From assembly GCF_000379825.1 (NCBI RefSeq), contig NZ_KB903813.1, positions 849,945 to 913,944 on the forward strand: 64,000 bases of DNA, read 5' to 3'. This DNA is from Longispora albida DSM 44784. GTDB taxonomy: Bacteria > Actinomycetota > Actinomycetes > Mycobacteriales > Micromonosporaceae. The notes beneath the pieces were generated by a model. The model saw only the letters and a program-made list of their open reading frames with translations, searched no databases and was not told where the DNA came from. The position numbers were made by a program, and so were the translations under genes. This document shows positions 34,316 through 42,996 of this stretch, piece by piece (positions within the stretch are counted from its first letter, which is position 1; each line of letters opens with the position of its first letter).

Positions 34316-35608
34316 TTGGCGATCATCCGCAGCATCAGCCGCACACCTACCGGCGAGCCCGCCCACCCAGTCAGCGTGGTCGCCGAGCTGGTCACCGCCG
34401 CCCCGGACCTCGCGGGCTACCTTCCCGATGGGGCGATCGTGCACCGCGCCCAGGTCGACGCAGACCCGGCGGGCCGCTGGTCCCTCGACCTCGCCCCGAA
34501 TGCTTCCCTGATCCCGGCGGGCACGCACTACCTGATCACGGAGTTCACCACACACGGCACCTACCGGCACACGGTGGTGTTGCCCGCTGGTGGCCCGTTC
34601 GAGCTGCGTGACGTGCTCGCCGTGCCCCCGCCCCCGCCAGCGGCCCTCGTGCCCATCGGCGGGGGCGGGGCAGTGTCCAGCGTGGACAACCGAACCGGTG
34701 CCGTGTCGCTGGCCGACCGGTACGCGCCGCTCGCGCACACGCACCCATACGCCCCGGCGGATCACGCCCACGATGACCGGTACTCGCCGCTCGGGCACGC
34801 CCATCCCGGCTACGCCGATGCGGCGCACACCCACGATGGCCGCTACGCGCTCACCGAGCACACCCACCCCGGGTACGCCGCGACCGGGCACGATCACGAC
34901 ACCCGGTATGACACGCGGTACGCGCCGATCGCCCACACCCACACCGGGTTCGCCGCCGCCGGGCACACGCACGACGAGCGGTATGCGCTGCTCGACCACA
35001 CGCACCCGCCCGGCGCGCACACCCACGACGCCGCCGCCCTGGTGTCCGGCGTGCTCGACCCGGCGCGAGTGCCGCTGGTCAGCCTCGCTCAGCGCCCGAT
35101 CCCGGGCCGCTGGTCGATCGTCCCGCCGGTCGGGCCCGTGCTGTCCTCCGTCACGGTCACGCTCGGCGAGCTGCTGCTCGTGCCGTTCCTGGTGCACCCC
35201 GGCAGCGTCGCCGACGCCTTCTCGGTGGACGTGAGCCCCTCAGCCGTGGGCGCCTCGCTCCGCTTCCTGATCTACGGCGCCACCCCTTCCGGGCAGCCCG
35301 CCGCCCAGCTCGCCGACCTCGGGCTACAGGACGCCAGCAGCACCGGGGCGAAGCTGTGGACCCCCACGGGCGGGCTGTTCACGTTCACCAGCCCCGTCTA
35401 CTGGTTCGGGCTACTCGCCCAGGGCGCCGCCCCGGGTGTGCGTGCCGCGAACACCTGGCATCCGCTGGTGGCGACCGACGTGCCGCCATCCGGTACCGGC
35501 ACCGCGAGCGGCTATGGACAGACCGGAGTCGGCACCTCGCCCCCGGCCAACTTCACGGGCACCGCCCCGCGGTCGGCCCCGCGCGTCGCCGTCAGGTGGG
35601 CGCCGTGA
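34316..35608 (+). CDS. Tail-fibre-like protein with ten HxH repeats
   Basis: 430 residues. Residues about 1-120 form a beta-rich head. The middle (about 140-245) carries ten H-x-H motifs in units like H-T-H-x-x-x-Y-A and H-D-H-D-x-R-Y. In phage T4 gp37 such motifs from three chains coordinate iron along a trimeric needle. A C-terminal beta-rich domain of about 170 residues may bind the receptor. TTG 34316 is preferred because GGGAGG lies nine bases upstream. It precedes the packaging genes, an unusual place for a fibre. Confidence 0.72.
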   Translation: MAIIRSISRTPTGEPAHPVSVVAELVTAAPDLAGYLPDGAIVHRAQVDADPAGRWSLDLAPNASLIPAGTHYLITEFTTHGTYRHTVVLPAGGPFELRDVLAVPPPPPAALVPIGGGGAVSSVDNRTGAVSLADRYAPLAHTHPYAPADHAHDDRYSPLGHAHPGYADAAHTHDGRYALTEHTHPGYAATGHDHDTRYDTRYAPIAHTHTGFAAAGHTHDERYALLDHTHPPGAHTHDAAALVSGVLDPARVPLVSLAQRPIPGRWSIVPPVGPVLSSVTVTLGELLLVPFLVHPGSVADAFSVDVSPSAVGASLRFLIYGATPSGQPAAQLADLGLQDASSTGAKLWTPTGGLFTFTSPVYWFGLLAQGAAPGVRAANTWHPLVATDVPPSGTGTASGYGQTGVGTSPPANFTGTAPRSAPRVAVRWAP

Positions 35609-35922
35609 GCGGCGGATGGGCTGGCTCGGCCCGCGCCCAGCAGCTACCCCCCGACTGGCCGCGCCGCCGCGCCCGGGTCCTCGCCCGCGACGGGTACCGA
35701 TGCCGCGCGATCACCGAGTACGACGAGCGCTGTACCGAGCCCGCCGACGAGGTTGACCACATCCGGCGCGGCGGCGACCACCGGCTCAGCAACCTGCAAA
35801 GCCTGTGCGCCTGGCACCACGGCAAGAAGTCAGCCCGCGAGGGTGCGCACGCCGCCCGCCTCGCTCGCCCATCCCGCTACCGGCCACGAGAGCCGCACCC
35901 CGGAGAGATCACCCCATCATGA
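35605..35922 (+). CDS. HNH endonuclease next to terminase
   Basis: A 105-residue HNH nuclease: D-G-Y-R-C, a Cys, the E-V-D-H-I core, G-G-D-H-R-L-S-N-L-Q-S-L-C and the final H-H-G-K-K. In HK97-type phages such proteins work with the terminase to cut cos sites, so packaging is the likely role. GTGA overlap with the fibre gene. Confidence 0.85.
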   Translation: MSGGWAGSARAQQLPPDWPRRRARVLARDGYRCRAITEYDERCTEPADEVDHIRRGGDHRLSNLQSLCAWHHGKKSAREGAHAARLARPSRYRPREPHPGEITPS

Positions 35923-36137
35923 GCGAGACCGTCACCGTCAAGATCCTTCGCGATATCGCCCAGCACAAGCGCGGCGCCCTGGTCGACTACGACCGCCCGT
36001 CCGCCGAGTTCCTTGTCGAGCGCGATGTCGCCGAGCTGGTCGACGAGCAGCCCGCCCGCGCCAAGCGCCAGCCCAGCCGGGCACTCGGCGCGAGCACCCC
36101 GTCGACCGTCACGGACAGCGACGACCCTGGGGAGTGA
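35919..36137 (+). CDS. Small phage protein of unknown function
   Basis: 72 residues; a beta-rich N-terminus (V-T-V-K-I-L-R-D-I-A) then a basic, Ser/Pro/Thr-rich tail. ATGA overlap with the HNH gene. No family recognised. Confidence 0.6.
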   Translation: MSETVTVKILRDIAQHKRGALVDYDRPSAEFLVERDVAELVDEQPARAKRQPSRALGASTPSTVTDSDDPGE

Positions 36138-36254
36138 CCCCCTCACCCGGGAAAAGCCCTATCGGACAGTCATAGCTTTCCTGGGGCTGTACGGGTTTCA
36201 GGGTCGTGAACCCGCACCGAAAGTGACCGCACGCCGTCACGGGGAGGTGCGCCC
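36138..36254. other. Gap before the PAPS reductase-like gene
   Basis: A 117-bp gap in an otherwise packed region, with a CGGGTT...AACCCG stem. It lies near the terminase genes and HNH, so it is a reasonable place to look for a cos site, but no cos consensus can be named. Confidence 0.3.
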
Positions 36255-37067
36255 GTGGCCGGAATCCGAGCCGTCGCCTACGGCGGCGGCGTGCAGTCAA
36301 CCGCCCTGCTCGTCCTAGCCGCTACCGCTCGCATCGACTTCCCCGCCTTCCTGTTCGCCAACGTCGGCGACGACAGCGAGGAACCGGCGAGCCTGACCTA
36401 CGTCCGTGACGTGGCGGCCCCCTACGCCGCCGCGCACGGCATCGCGCTACACCAGCTCGACCGGGTGCGCCGCGACGGCCAGGTCGAGACGCTGCTCGGC
36501 AGGCTCACCCGGCCCGGGTCGCGGTCCCTGCCGATCCCGGTGAGGATGAGCAACGGCTCGCCCGGCACGCGCTCGTGCACCGCCGATTTCAAGATCAAGA
36601 CCATCGGGCGGTGGCTGCGCGCGAATGGGGCCAGCGCCGAGAATCCGGCGACGGTCGCTGTGGGCATCTCCCTCGACGAGATGCACCGCGCGCACAACCG
36701 CCGGGCCAACCCGTACGAGCGCGTCGCGTATCCGCTGCTTGACCTGCGCCTGAACCGGGCCGACTGCATGAACGTGATCCGCTCCGCCGGGCTGCCCGTG
36801 CCGGGCAAGTCCTCGTGCTGGTTCTGCCCGCTGCACACCCGCGCGCACTGGTCGACGATGCGCCGCGACCGGCCCGCCCAGTTCGCCGCGACCTGCGACC
36901 TTGAGTCGCTGCTCAACTCCCGCCGCGCCGAGCTGGGCCGCGACCGCGTGTTCTTCCTCCGCAGCGCGCGACCCCTCGCCGAGGACATCGCCCCGGCGCA
37001 AGACGAGATTCCCGGGCTCGACCCCGAAGACGACGCCGCTTGCGACAACGGGGCGTGCTGGACCTGA
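36255..37067 (+). CDS. PAPS reductase/DndC-like PP-loop protein
   Basis: A 270-residue N-type ATP pyrophosphatase. The PP-loop is Y-G-G-G-V-Q-S-T-A. Cys residues R-S-C-T-A-D-F-K, S-C-W-F-C-P-L-H and the C-terminal C-D-N-G-A-C could bind an Fe-S cluster, as in DndC and assimilatory reductases. A role in nucleic-acid thiolation or sulfur activation is possible, but no dndA/B/D/E partners are present. The GTG start has GGGGAGG upstream. It lies between HNH and the small terminase. Confidence 0.75.
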   Translation: MAGIRAVAYGGGVQSTALLVLAATARIDFPAFLFANVGDDSEEPASLTYVRDVAAPYAAAHGIALHQLDRVRRDGQVETLLGRLTRPGSRSLPIPVRMSNGSPGTRSCTADFKIKTIGRWLRANGASAENPATVAVGISLDEMHRAHNRRANPYERVAYPLLDLRLNRADCMNVIRSAGLPVPGKSSCWFCPLHTRAHWSTMRRDRPAQFAATCDLESLLNSRRAELGRDRVFFLRSARPLAEDIAPAQDEIPGLDPEDDAACDNGACWT

Positions 37068-37079
37068 GCGGGGGTGAGC

Positions 37080-37505
37080 ATGGCCGCGACCCGAGGCCCC
37101 ATCCCGAAGCGCAGCGACCAGCGGCGCCGCCGCAACCAAGACGAGCCGATCACCACCATCACCCCGGGCGACGGGCCGGTCGACGCCCCGCCGCTGGGGT
37201 TCCCGGCGCACGCGCTCGCCGCCGACTGGTACGCCGCGCTCGCCGAGTCCGGCCAGGCGCTCTACTTCGAGCCCAGCGATTGGGCCGCCGCGCGCATCCT
37301 CGCCTACGACCTGACCCGGCACCTCAACTCCGGTCGGGTGTCCGCGCAGATGCTCGCCGCCGTCTGGTCCGGCATGGCCGACTTGCTGACCACTGAGGCC
37401 GCCCGCCGCCGGGTGCGCATGGAAATCGAGCGCGCCGCAGACGACGGCCCTGATGCCGGGGTGGTGGCTCTTGACGACTATCGCCGTGCCCTCGGGGCCG
37501 GGTGA
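37080..37505 (+). CDS. Terminase small subunit
   Basis: 141 residues. The basic N-terminus (G-P-I-P-K-R-S-D-Q-R-R-R-R-N) and helical C-terminal half fit actinophage TerS proteins that recognise the packaging site. Direct position before TerL supports this. The ATG at 37080 follows a G-rich ribosome site; GTG at 37074 is possible. Confidence 0.75.
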   Translation: MAATRGPIPKRSDQRRRRNQDEPITTITPGDGPVDAPPLGFPAHALAADWYAALAESGQALYFEPSDWAAARILAYDLTRHLNSGRVSAQMLAAVWSGMADLLTTEAARRRVRMEIERAADDGPDAGVVALDDYRRALGAG

Positions 37506-39123
37506 GCTGACGCTCGCCCCGGTGCGGATTGGCCCGCTCGGGCTGCCCGCGCACTCGCTCGGCTGGGATCTGCTCGCGTGGACGGCCCGCTACCTGGTGC
37601 AGCCGGACGGCCCGGACGCTGGGGCGCCGTGGCGGTTCACGGCCGAGCAAGCGCGGTTCGTCGTGTGGTTCTACGCCATCGACGAGCGCGGCCGGTTCGT
37701 CTACCGGTACGCGGTGCTGCGCCGCATGAAGGGCTGGGGCAAAGACCCTGTTGCCTCGGCGCTCGCCGCCGCCGAGTTCGTCGGCCCGTGCCGCTTCGGC
37801 GGGTGGCGGGCAGACGGCACCCCGATCGTGATCTCGCATCCGGCCGCGTGGGTGCAGTGCGCCGCCGTCAACTTGTCGCAGACCAAGAACACCATGTCGC
37901 TGTTCCCGAACCTCTTCTCGGCGCGGGCGATCGACGAGTACGGCATCGACCTCGGCAAGGAGATCATTCACTCGCGCCGGGGCGGGCGCATCGAGGCTGT
38001 CACCAGCTCGCCCCGGGCGCTGGAAGGTAACCGCGCCTCCCTGGTGATCAAGAACGAGAATCACCACTGGATCGCCAGCAACAACGGCGACGAGATGAGC
38101 GAGGTCATCGCCCGTAACCTCGCCAAGTCGCGCGACGGCGCGCGGGCGCTGGCGATCACCAACGCACACCAGCCAGGCGAGGACAGCGACGCCGAACGTG
38201 ACTGGGACGCCTGGCTACAGATCGCCGCCGGGAACTCCCGCGCTACCGGCATCCTGTACGACTCGGTTGAGGCACCGCCCGATGTGGACCTCGCCGACCC
38301 TGAGTCGCTGCGTGCCGGGATCATCGCCGCCCGGGGTGACGCCGACTGGCTCGACGTTGACCGGCTGATCGCCGAGATCTACGACCCGCGTACCCCGCCG
38401 AGCATGGCCCGCCGGTTCTACCTCAACCAGGTGACCACGGCCGCCGATGGCTGGGCGAGCGCCCAGGAGTGGGACACCGCCGCCGACCACGAGCACCAGG
38501 TCGAGCCCGACGAGACCATCGTCATGTTCTTCGACGGCTCGAAATCCGGGGACGCCTCCGGGCTGGTGGGCTGCGAGGTCTCCACCGGTCACGTGTTCGT
38601 CATCGACTGCTGGGAGAAACCCGCCGGACCGGCGGGCGACGGCTGGGAAGTCAACCGCGACGCGGTAAACCTCGCCGTCCGCCGAGCGTTCGACACGTAC
38701 GACGTGGCGGCTTTCTGGGCCGACGTAAGGGAGTTCGAGCAGTCCGTCGACCTGTGGGGCGACACCTACGGCGACCGGCTGCTCATCCCCGCGACCACCG
38801 GCCGCGCCCCGCACCCGGTCGCGTGGGACATGCGTACCAAGACCAAGGAGTTCACGGCCGGGGCCGAGCGGTTCCTCATCGACCTCGCCGACGCCGCACT
38901 CACCCACGACGGCGACCCGAGGCTACGGCGCCACGTCCTCAATGCCCGCCGCCGCACGAACCGGTGGGGCGTCTCGCTGGGCAAAGAGAACCGGTCGAGC
39001 GACCGGCGCGTCGATCTGGCTGTCTGCGCTGTCGGCGCCCGCCTGTGCCGCCGCGAGCTGCTCGCCTCCGGCGCCCTCGACAAGCGCAAAAGCAACCGCA
39101 CCGGCCGTGTCTGGGCCTTCTGA
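37486..39123 (+). CDS. terL: Terminase large subunit
   Basis: The packaging ATPase/nuclease, about 545 residues from GTG 37486 (ATG 37453 is the other candidate). The ATPase half has a degenerate Walker A (R-R-M-K-G-W-G-K-D-P) and N-E-N-H-H-W after a Walker B-like strand. The RNaseH-like nuclease half has F-F-D-G-S-K-S-G-D, W-A-D-V-R-E-F-E and S-S-D-R-R-V-D-L-A. It cuts concatemers and pumps DNA through the portal. The start overlaps the small terminase by 20 bp. Confidence 0.9.
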   Translation: MPSGPGELTLAPVRIGPLGLPAHSLGWDLLAWTARYLVQPDGPDAGAPWRFTAEQARFVVWFYAIDERGRFVYRYAVLRRMKGWGKDPVASALAAAEFVGPCRFGGWRADGTPIVISHPAAWVQCAAVNLSQTKNTMSLFPNLFSARAIDEYGIDLGKEIIHSRRGGRIEAVTSSPRALEGNRASLVIKNENHHWIASNNGDEMSEVIARNLAKSRDGARALAITNAHQPGEDSDAERDWDAWLQIAAGNSRATGILYDSVEAPPDVDLADPESLRAGIIAARGDADWLDVDRLIAEIYDPRTPPSMARRFYLNQVTTAADGWASAQEWDTAADHEHQVEPDETIVMFFDGSKSGDASGLVGCEVSTGHVFVIDCWEKPAGPAGDGWEVNRDAVNLAVRRAFDTYDVAAFWADVREFEQSVDLWGDTYGDRLLIPATTGRAPHPVAWDMRTKTKEFTAGAERFLIDLADAALTHDGDPRLRRHVLNARRRTNRWGVSLGKENRSSDRRVDLAVCAVGARLCRRELLASGALDKRKSNRTGRVWAF

Positions 39124-39143
39124 CCAGCGAAAGGGGGTGGCGG

Positions 39144-40520
39144 TTGCTCACCCCTGCCGCCGCGGTTTCTGCCGCCGCCGACATCCTGCCCGCCTACCGG
39201 GCCGAGTCCGATCGCCTCGACCGCATTGACCGGTACATGAAGGGCGATCACCCCGGCCCGTACACCCCGCGTAGCGCGTCGCGTGAGTACAAGCTGCTCG
39301 CCGAGCGTTCGATCACGAACCTGCTGCCGTTGGTCGTGTCCGGGGTGGCACAGGCGTTGTACGTCACCTCGTACACGCTGCGCGATGGCAAGCCGGGCCG
39401 GGGCTGGCAGCACTGGCAGTCCAACCGCATGGACGCCCGCCAGACCGCGATTCACCGCGCCGCGCTGACCTACGGCACGGCGTACGTAACGGTGCTCCCC
39501 GGTATCGACCCGCTCACCAAGACGCCGATGCCCGTCATCCGGGGCGTGTCCCCGCGCCGCATGATCGCCGCGTGGGACGACCCGGCGGGCGACGACTGGC
39601 CCGCGATGGCGCTGCGCGTCGACCCGATACGCGACGGCCGCTGGAACTTGAGGCTGTACGACGCGACGCACATCTACTACCTGACGTGCGCCAAGGGCGG
39701 CGACGGCATCACCTACGTCCGCAGCGACGAGCACGGCGCCGGGGTGTGCCCGGTCGTGGCGTTCCGCGCGCTGCCGGACCTTGAGGGCCGGGTGACCGGT
39801 GAGGTTGAGCCGCTGATCCCCGCACAGGACCGGCTGAGCCAAACCATTTTCGACCTGCTCGTCGCCCAAAGCTTCGGCAGCTTCAACGTGCGTTTTGCTA
39901 CCGGCATGGCGCCGGAGCTGGACGCCAACGGCCAGCCGGTACCCCTCGCCGTGGACGCGCGCCGGTTCCTGATGGCCGAGGACCCCGACACCCGGTTCGG
40001 TCAGCTCGACGGCACCCCGCTCGGGCCGCTGCTCGACTCCGCCGACGCCTCGATGCGGCACATGGCCGTCATGTCCCAGACCCCCGCGAGCGACCTGCTC
40101 GGCCAGCTCGCCAACCTCAGCGCCGAGGCCCTCGCGGCAGCACGCGACGGGCAGACCCGCCGCCGGGTCGAGTACGAGGTCGGGTTCGGCGAGAACTGGG
40201 AACAGGTCTTGCAGCTCTCCGCCGCGCTCGCCGGGGACGCCGAAGGGGCCGCCGAAACGGCCGCCGAGGTCCGCTGGCGGGACATGGAAGCCCGCAGCCT
40301 CAGCCAGATCGTTGACGCGCTCGGCAAGGCGGCGACCATGCTCGGTATCCCGCCGGAGGCCCTCTGGTCGCGCATCCCTGGTGTCACACAGACCGAAGTG
40401 GACGAGTGGAAGCAGCTCCGCCGCGACTCTGACCCGCTCGCGTCCCTCGCCGACCAGTTCGACCGGCAGGCCCGGCCGACCGTACCGGCGGGGGTAACCG
40501 ATGGCAGCGAGCCAGGCTGA
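39144..40520 (+). CDS. Portal protein (SPP1 gp6-like)
   Basis: 458 residues forming the dodecameric portal at the head vertex. The family pattern is clear: N-terminal helices, N-L-L-P-L-V-V-S-G-V-A, A-L-T-Y-G-T-A-Y-V-T-V, a wing strand, then the clip/stem helices around P-A-S-D-L-L-G-Q. TTG 39144 is fixed by AAAGGGGG upstream. It overlaps the next gene by 20 bp. Confidence 0.88.
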   Translation: MLTPAAAVSAAADILPAYRAESDRLDRIDRYMKGDHPGPYTPRSASREYKLLAERSITNLLPLVVSGVAQALYVTSYTLRDGKPGRGWQHWQSNRMDARQTAIHRAALTYGTAYVTVLPGIDPLTKTPMPVIRGVSPRRMIAAWDDPAGDDWPAMALRVDPIRDGRWNLRLYDATHIYYLTCAKGGDGITYVRSDEHGAGVCPVVAFRALPDLEGRVTGEVEPLIPAQDRLSQTIFDLLVAQSFGSFNVRFATGMAPELDANGQPVPLAVDARRFLMAEDPDTRFGQLDGTPLGPLLDSADASMRHMAVMSQTPASDLLGQLANLSAEALAAARDGQTRRRVEYEVGFGENWEQVLQLSAALAGDAEGAAETAAEVRWRDMEARSLSQIVDALGKAATMLGIPPEALWSRIPGVTQTEVDEWKQLRRDSDPLASLADQFDRQARPTVPAGVTDGSEPG

Positions 40521-42165
40521 GCGAACCCGGCTGATCGAGGCGCACCGCCGCGCCCAGCTCGGCGTACGCGCCCGGTTCGCCGCCGGGTTCCTCGACACCT
40601 GGCGCGTGCTCGACCCGTTCCGGATCGCCGACACCGCGCCCCGCTGGCTTCGGGCGGCGGTTCCGCTCGTGCAAACCCACCGCGCCGAGTCCGCGCGCCT
40701 GTCCGCCCGCTACTTCGGCGAGTACCGGCGACTTTCCGTTCCTCCGAACTCCGGTTCGGCCCCGGTTCCGGCCCCGGTTCCGGCCGATCCGGAAGCGGTC
40801 CGGACCTCGCTGCTCGTCACCGGCCCGGCCACCATCCGCCGCCTGTCCCGCGACGGCCGCCCCGTCGCCGAGGCAGCCCGCGCCGCATCCGTCCGGGCGC
40901 TGGGCGCGGCCTCCCGGCACGTCCTCGACGGCGGGCGCGACCTGGTGCACAACGCCGTCAAACGCGACCGTCTCGCGCTGGGCTGGGCACGGGTCTCTGA
41001 CGGCTCACCCTGCGCTTTCTGCGCGATGCTGCTGAGCAGGGGACCGGTTTACAAGACGGAGTACGCCGCCAAGTACGGCGACGACGGCGAGGACTATCAC
41101 GACGGATGCGCCTGCCAGCCCGTCGCCGTCTACAGCCGTAGCGACCCTTGGCCGGGAAACGGGCGCCTGTACGAGCAGATTTGGAAGGACCACGCCCACG
41201 GCGACCGCGACCCGCTGAACGCTTTCCGCCGGGCACTGAACGCGCAGCGCCAGACCCCGAACAGCACCGAACCGGCACCCGAACCAGCAGCCCAGGCACC
41301 CGAACCGGCCGAGCAGCTGCTCGACGGAACCGACCCGGAACCCGACCAGACGCCGGGCGAACCCGACGCGGACGACCCGGGTACCGCCCAGCTCGACGAC
41401 GACGCCCTCGCCGCACTGTCCGATGAGGATCTCGCCGACGAGTTCGGCCGGTGGAGCGCCACGCCCGACCCGGATGAGGCGTACCTCGAACGGCTGCTCG
41501 GCGAGATGGACCGCCGCGAAGCAGACCCCGAACCCGAGCCCGGCCCGCTCGACGGCATCGCGCTCGACCGGCTGCTCGACTCCGAGTTGTTCGACCTGTA
41601 CGGCGAGCACTCCGGCAACCCGGGCGCCGTCGAGCGCATCGGCGCCGAGCTTGCCCGCCGCGACGCCGACCGTGAAGCGGCAAACCCGTGGGAGGACTAC
41701 GACACGGGCGACCCCGAGCAGGTGCTCGACGCGCTGCTCGCCCGGGGCTGGGACTACCGCGAGGCGTACGCCGAGGCGTACCAGCTCGACCCGGCCGACC
41801 TCGACCGGCAGGAACGTAACGCCGCTGTGGATGCCCAGCGCATCGCGGGCGAGACGCGCGAGCAGACCGTCAGGCGCCTGTACGACGAGTGGGTCGCGTT
41901 GCAGTACGTCGAGGCCGAGAACTTCACCCGGGGGCACCTGCTGTCCCGGGCGGGTGAGGCCGCGAACGTCGACCCGCTGAGCCTGTTCTCAGGCACGACA
42001 GCGCGAGCCCGCAAGTACGCTTCGGAAGACCTGTTGAGGTTCTGGGCCGAGGTGTCGCAGCGCCAGACCTACACCGAGTTCAAGGCGGCATTGTTGAACC
42101 GCGACGCCGATGTCGCCGCCGCCCGCGTGACCCGGGGACAGTCAAACGGAAGGGACTTCCTGTGA
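40501..42165 (+). CDS. MuF-like minor head protein with long acidic C-terminal extension
   Basis: 554 residues. Residues 1-250 carry the head-morphogenesis region; C-A-F-C-A-M-L and G-C-A-C could bind zinc. The rest, about 300 residues, is very acidic (many D/E-P repeats) and ends in a helical segment with R-Q-T-Y-T-E-F-K-A-A-L-L. MuF proteins are packaged at the portal, and C-terminal additions can be effectors delivered with DNA. No toxin motif is recognised here. Confidence 0.75.
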   Translation: MAASQAERTRLIEAHRRAQLGVRARFAAGFLDTWRVLDPFRIADTAPRWLRAAVPLVQTHRAESARLSARYFGEYRRLSVPPNSGSAPVPAPVPADPEAVRTSLLVTGPATIRRLSRDGRPVAEAARAASVRALGAASRHVLDGGRDLVHNAVKRDRLALGWARVSDGSPCAFCAMLLSRGPVYKTEYAAKYGDDGEDYHDGCACQPVAVYSRSDPWPGNGRLYEQIWKDHAHGDRDPLNAFRRALNAQRQTPNSTEPAPEPAAQAPEPAEQLLDGTDPEPDQTPGEPDADDPGTAQLDDDALAALSDEDLADEFGRWSATPDPDEAYLERLLGEMDRREADPEPEPGPLDGIALDRLLDSELFDLYGEHSGNPGAVERIGAELARRDADREAANPWEDYDTGDPEQVLDALLARGWDYREAYAEAYQLDPADLDRQERNAAVDAQRIAGETREQTVRRLYDEWVALQYVEAENFTRGHLLSRAGEAANVDPLSLFSGTTARARKYASEDLLRFWAEVSQRQTYTEFKAALLNRDADVAAARVTRGQSNGRDFL

Positions 42166-42377
42166 GCCCTGATCCGGTACCGACCGGGCCGAGCCGCTTC
42201 GAGCTGCTCGCAGCGATGCGGGCCGCGCGGTTCGCCGCCCGGCGCGGGCTGCCCCTGACCGTGTGCCCGTACGACCCGGCAGGCAGCCCCCGTGACCGGG
42301 TGCTCGCCCGCCGCTGGGTCGCCGCCTACCTGGCTGAGCAGCCCCACACCCCGGGCAGCGTCGACTACACAGCCTGA
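42162..42377 (+). CDS. Small phage protein of unknown function
   Basis: 71 residues, GTGA-coupled to the MuF-like gene. It is basic (A-M-R-A-A-R-F-A-A-R-R-G). No family recognised. Confidence 0.55.
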   Translation: MSPDPVPTGPSRFELLAAMRAARFAARRGLPLTVCPYDPAGSPRDRVLARRWVAAYLAEQPHTPGSVDYTA

Positions 42378-42396
42378 CCCTTCCCGTTCATCTCTC

Positions 42397-42420
42397 GCCC
42401 CGGTGCCAGTGGCCCGGGGC
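42397..42420 (+). terminator. Stem-loop before the scaffold gene
   Basis: GCCCCGG and CCGGGGC form a 7-bp stem with a 10-nt loop followed by TTTCCCC. It may be a partial terminator tuning the packaging versus capsid genes. Confidence 0.5.
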
Positions 42421-42456
42421 TTTCCCCTGTCCGCACACGCCCCAGGAGGGCACCCC

Positions 42457-42954
42457 TTGTCTGATGACCCGACCACCCCCGAGCCGACCACCCCGGCCGA
42501 CCCGGTACCCGCGACCGGTACCCCGCCGTGGGAACGCGACGGCACCACCTTCGACCCGGCCCGAGCCTGGTCGCTGATCGAGGGACTCCGCGCCGACCTC
42601 GCCAAGGCCAAGACACCCCCCGCACCAGCCGCCCCCGCTCCGGCCCCGGCTGCTGCGCCGATCGGTTCGGCTGAGGTGGCCGAGCTGCGCGCCGAGCTGG
42701 CGCGCGAGCGCGTCGCCCGCCGGTACCAGCTCGACGACGACCTCGCCGCGCTGCTCGGCTCGGGCAGCGCCGACGAGATCGAGGCACGGGCAAAGCTGCT
42801 CTCTGAGCGTCTCGGAGCGGCGGCCCCCTCCGCTCCGCCGGTTGCCCGCCGCCCGGTCGAGCAGGTCCGCGCCGGTTCGGACCCGACCAGTCCGCCGGAC
42901 GAGACGGACCCGGCGAAGCTCGCCGCGATGGTCCAGGCGCGGATGCCGTTCTAG
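42457..42954 (+). CDS. Scaffolding protein
   Basis: 165 residues: a Pro/Thr/Asp-rich start, a Pro/Ala linker, a central coiled coil (E-V-A-E-L-R-A-E-L-A-R-E-R-V-A) and a short C-terminal capsid-binding tail ending A-M-V-Q-A-R-M-P-F. This is the usual design, and it sits directly before the capsid gene. TTG start has AGGAGG eight bases upstream. Confidence 0.75.
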   Translation: MSDDPTTPEPTTPADPVPATGTPPWERDGTTFDPARAWSLIEGLRADLAKAKTPPAPAAPAPAPAAAPIGSAEVAELRAELARERVARRYQLDDDLAALLGSGSADEIEARAKLLSERLGAAAPSAPPVARRPVEQVRAGSDPTSPPDETDPAKLAAMVQARMPF

Positions 42955-42996
42955 CTGCACCACCACAACTGAAAACACAACTGAATAGGAACCGCC

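Noticed and set aside
35605..35922. HNH as a homing endonuclease in an intron
   Set aside because: No neighbouring gene is split, and position beside the terminase fits a packaging role.
36255..37067. Phosphorothioation (Dnd) system
   Set aside because: Only a DndC-like protein is present; DndA, B, D and E are absent from the window.
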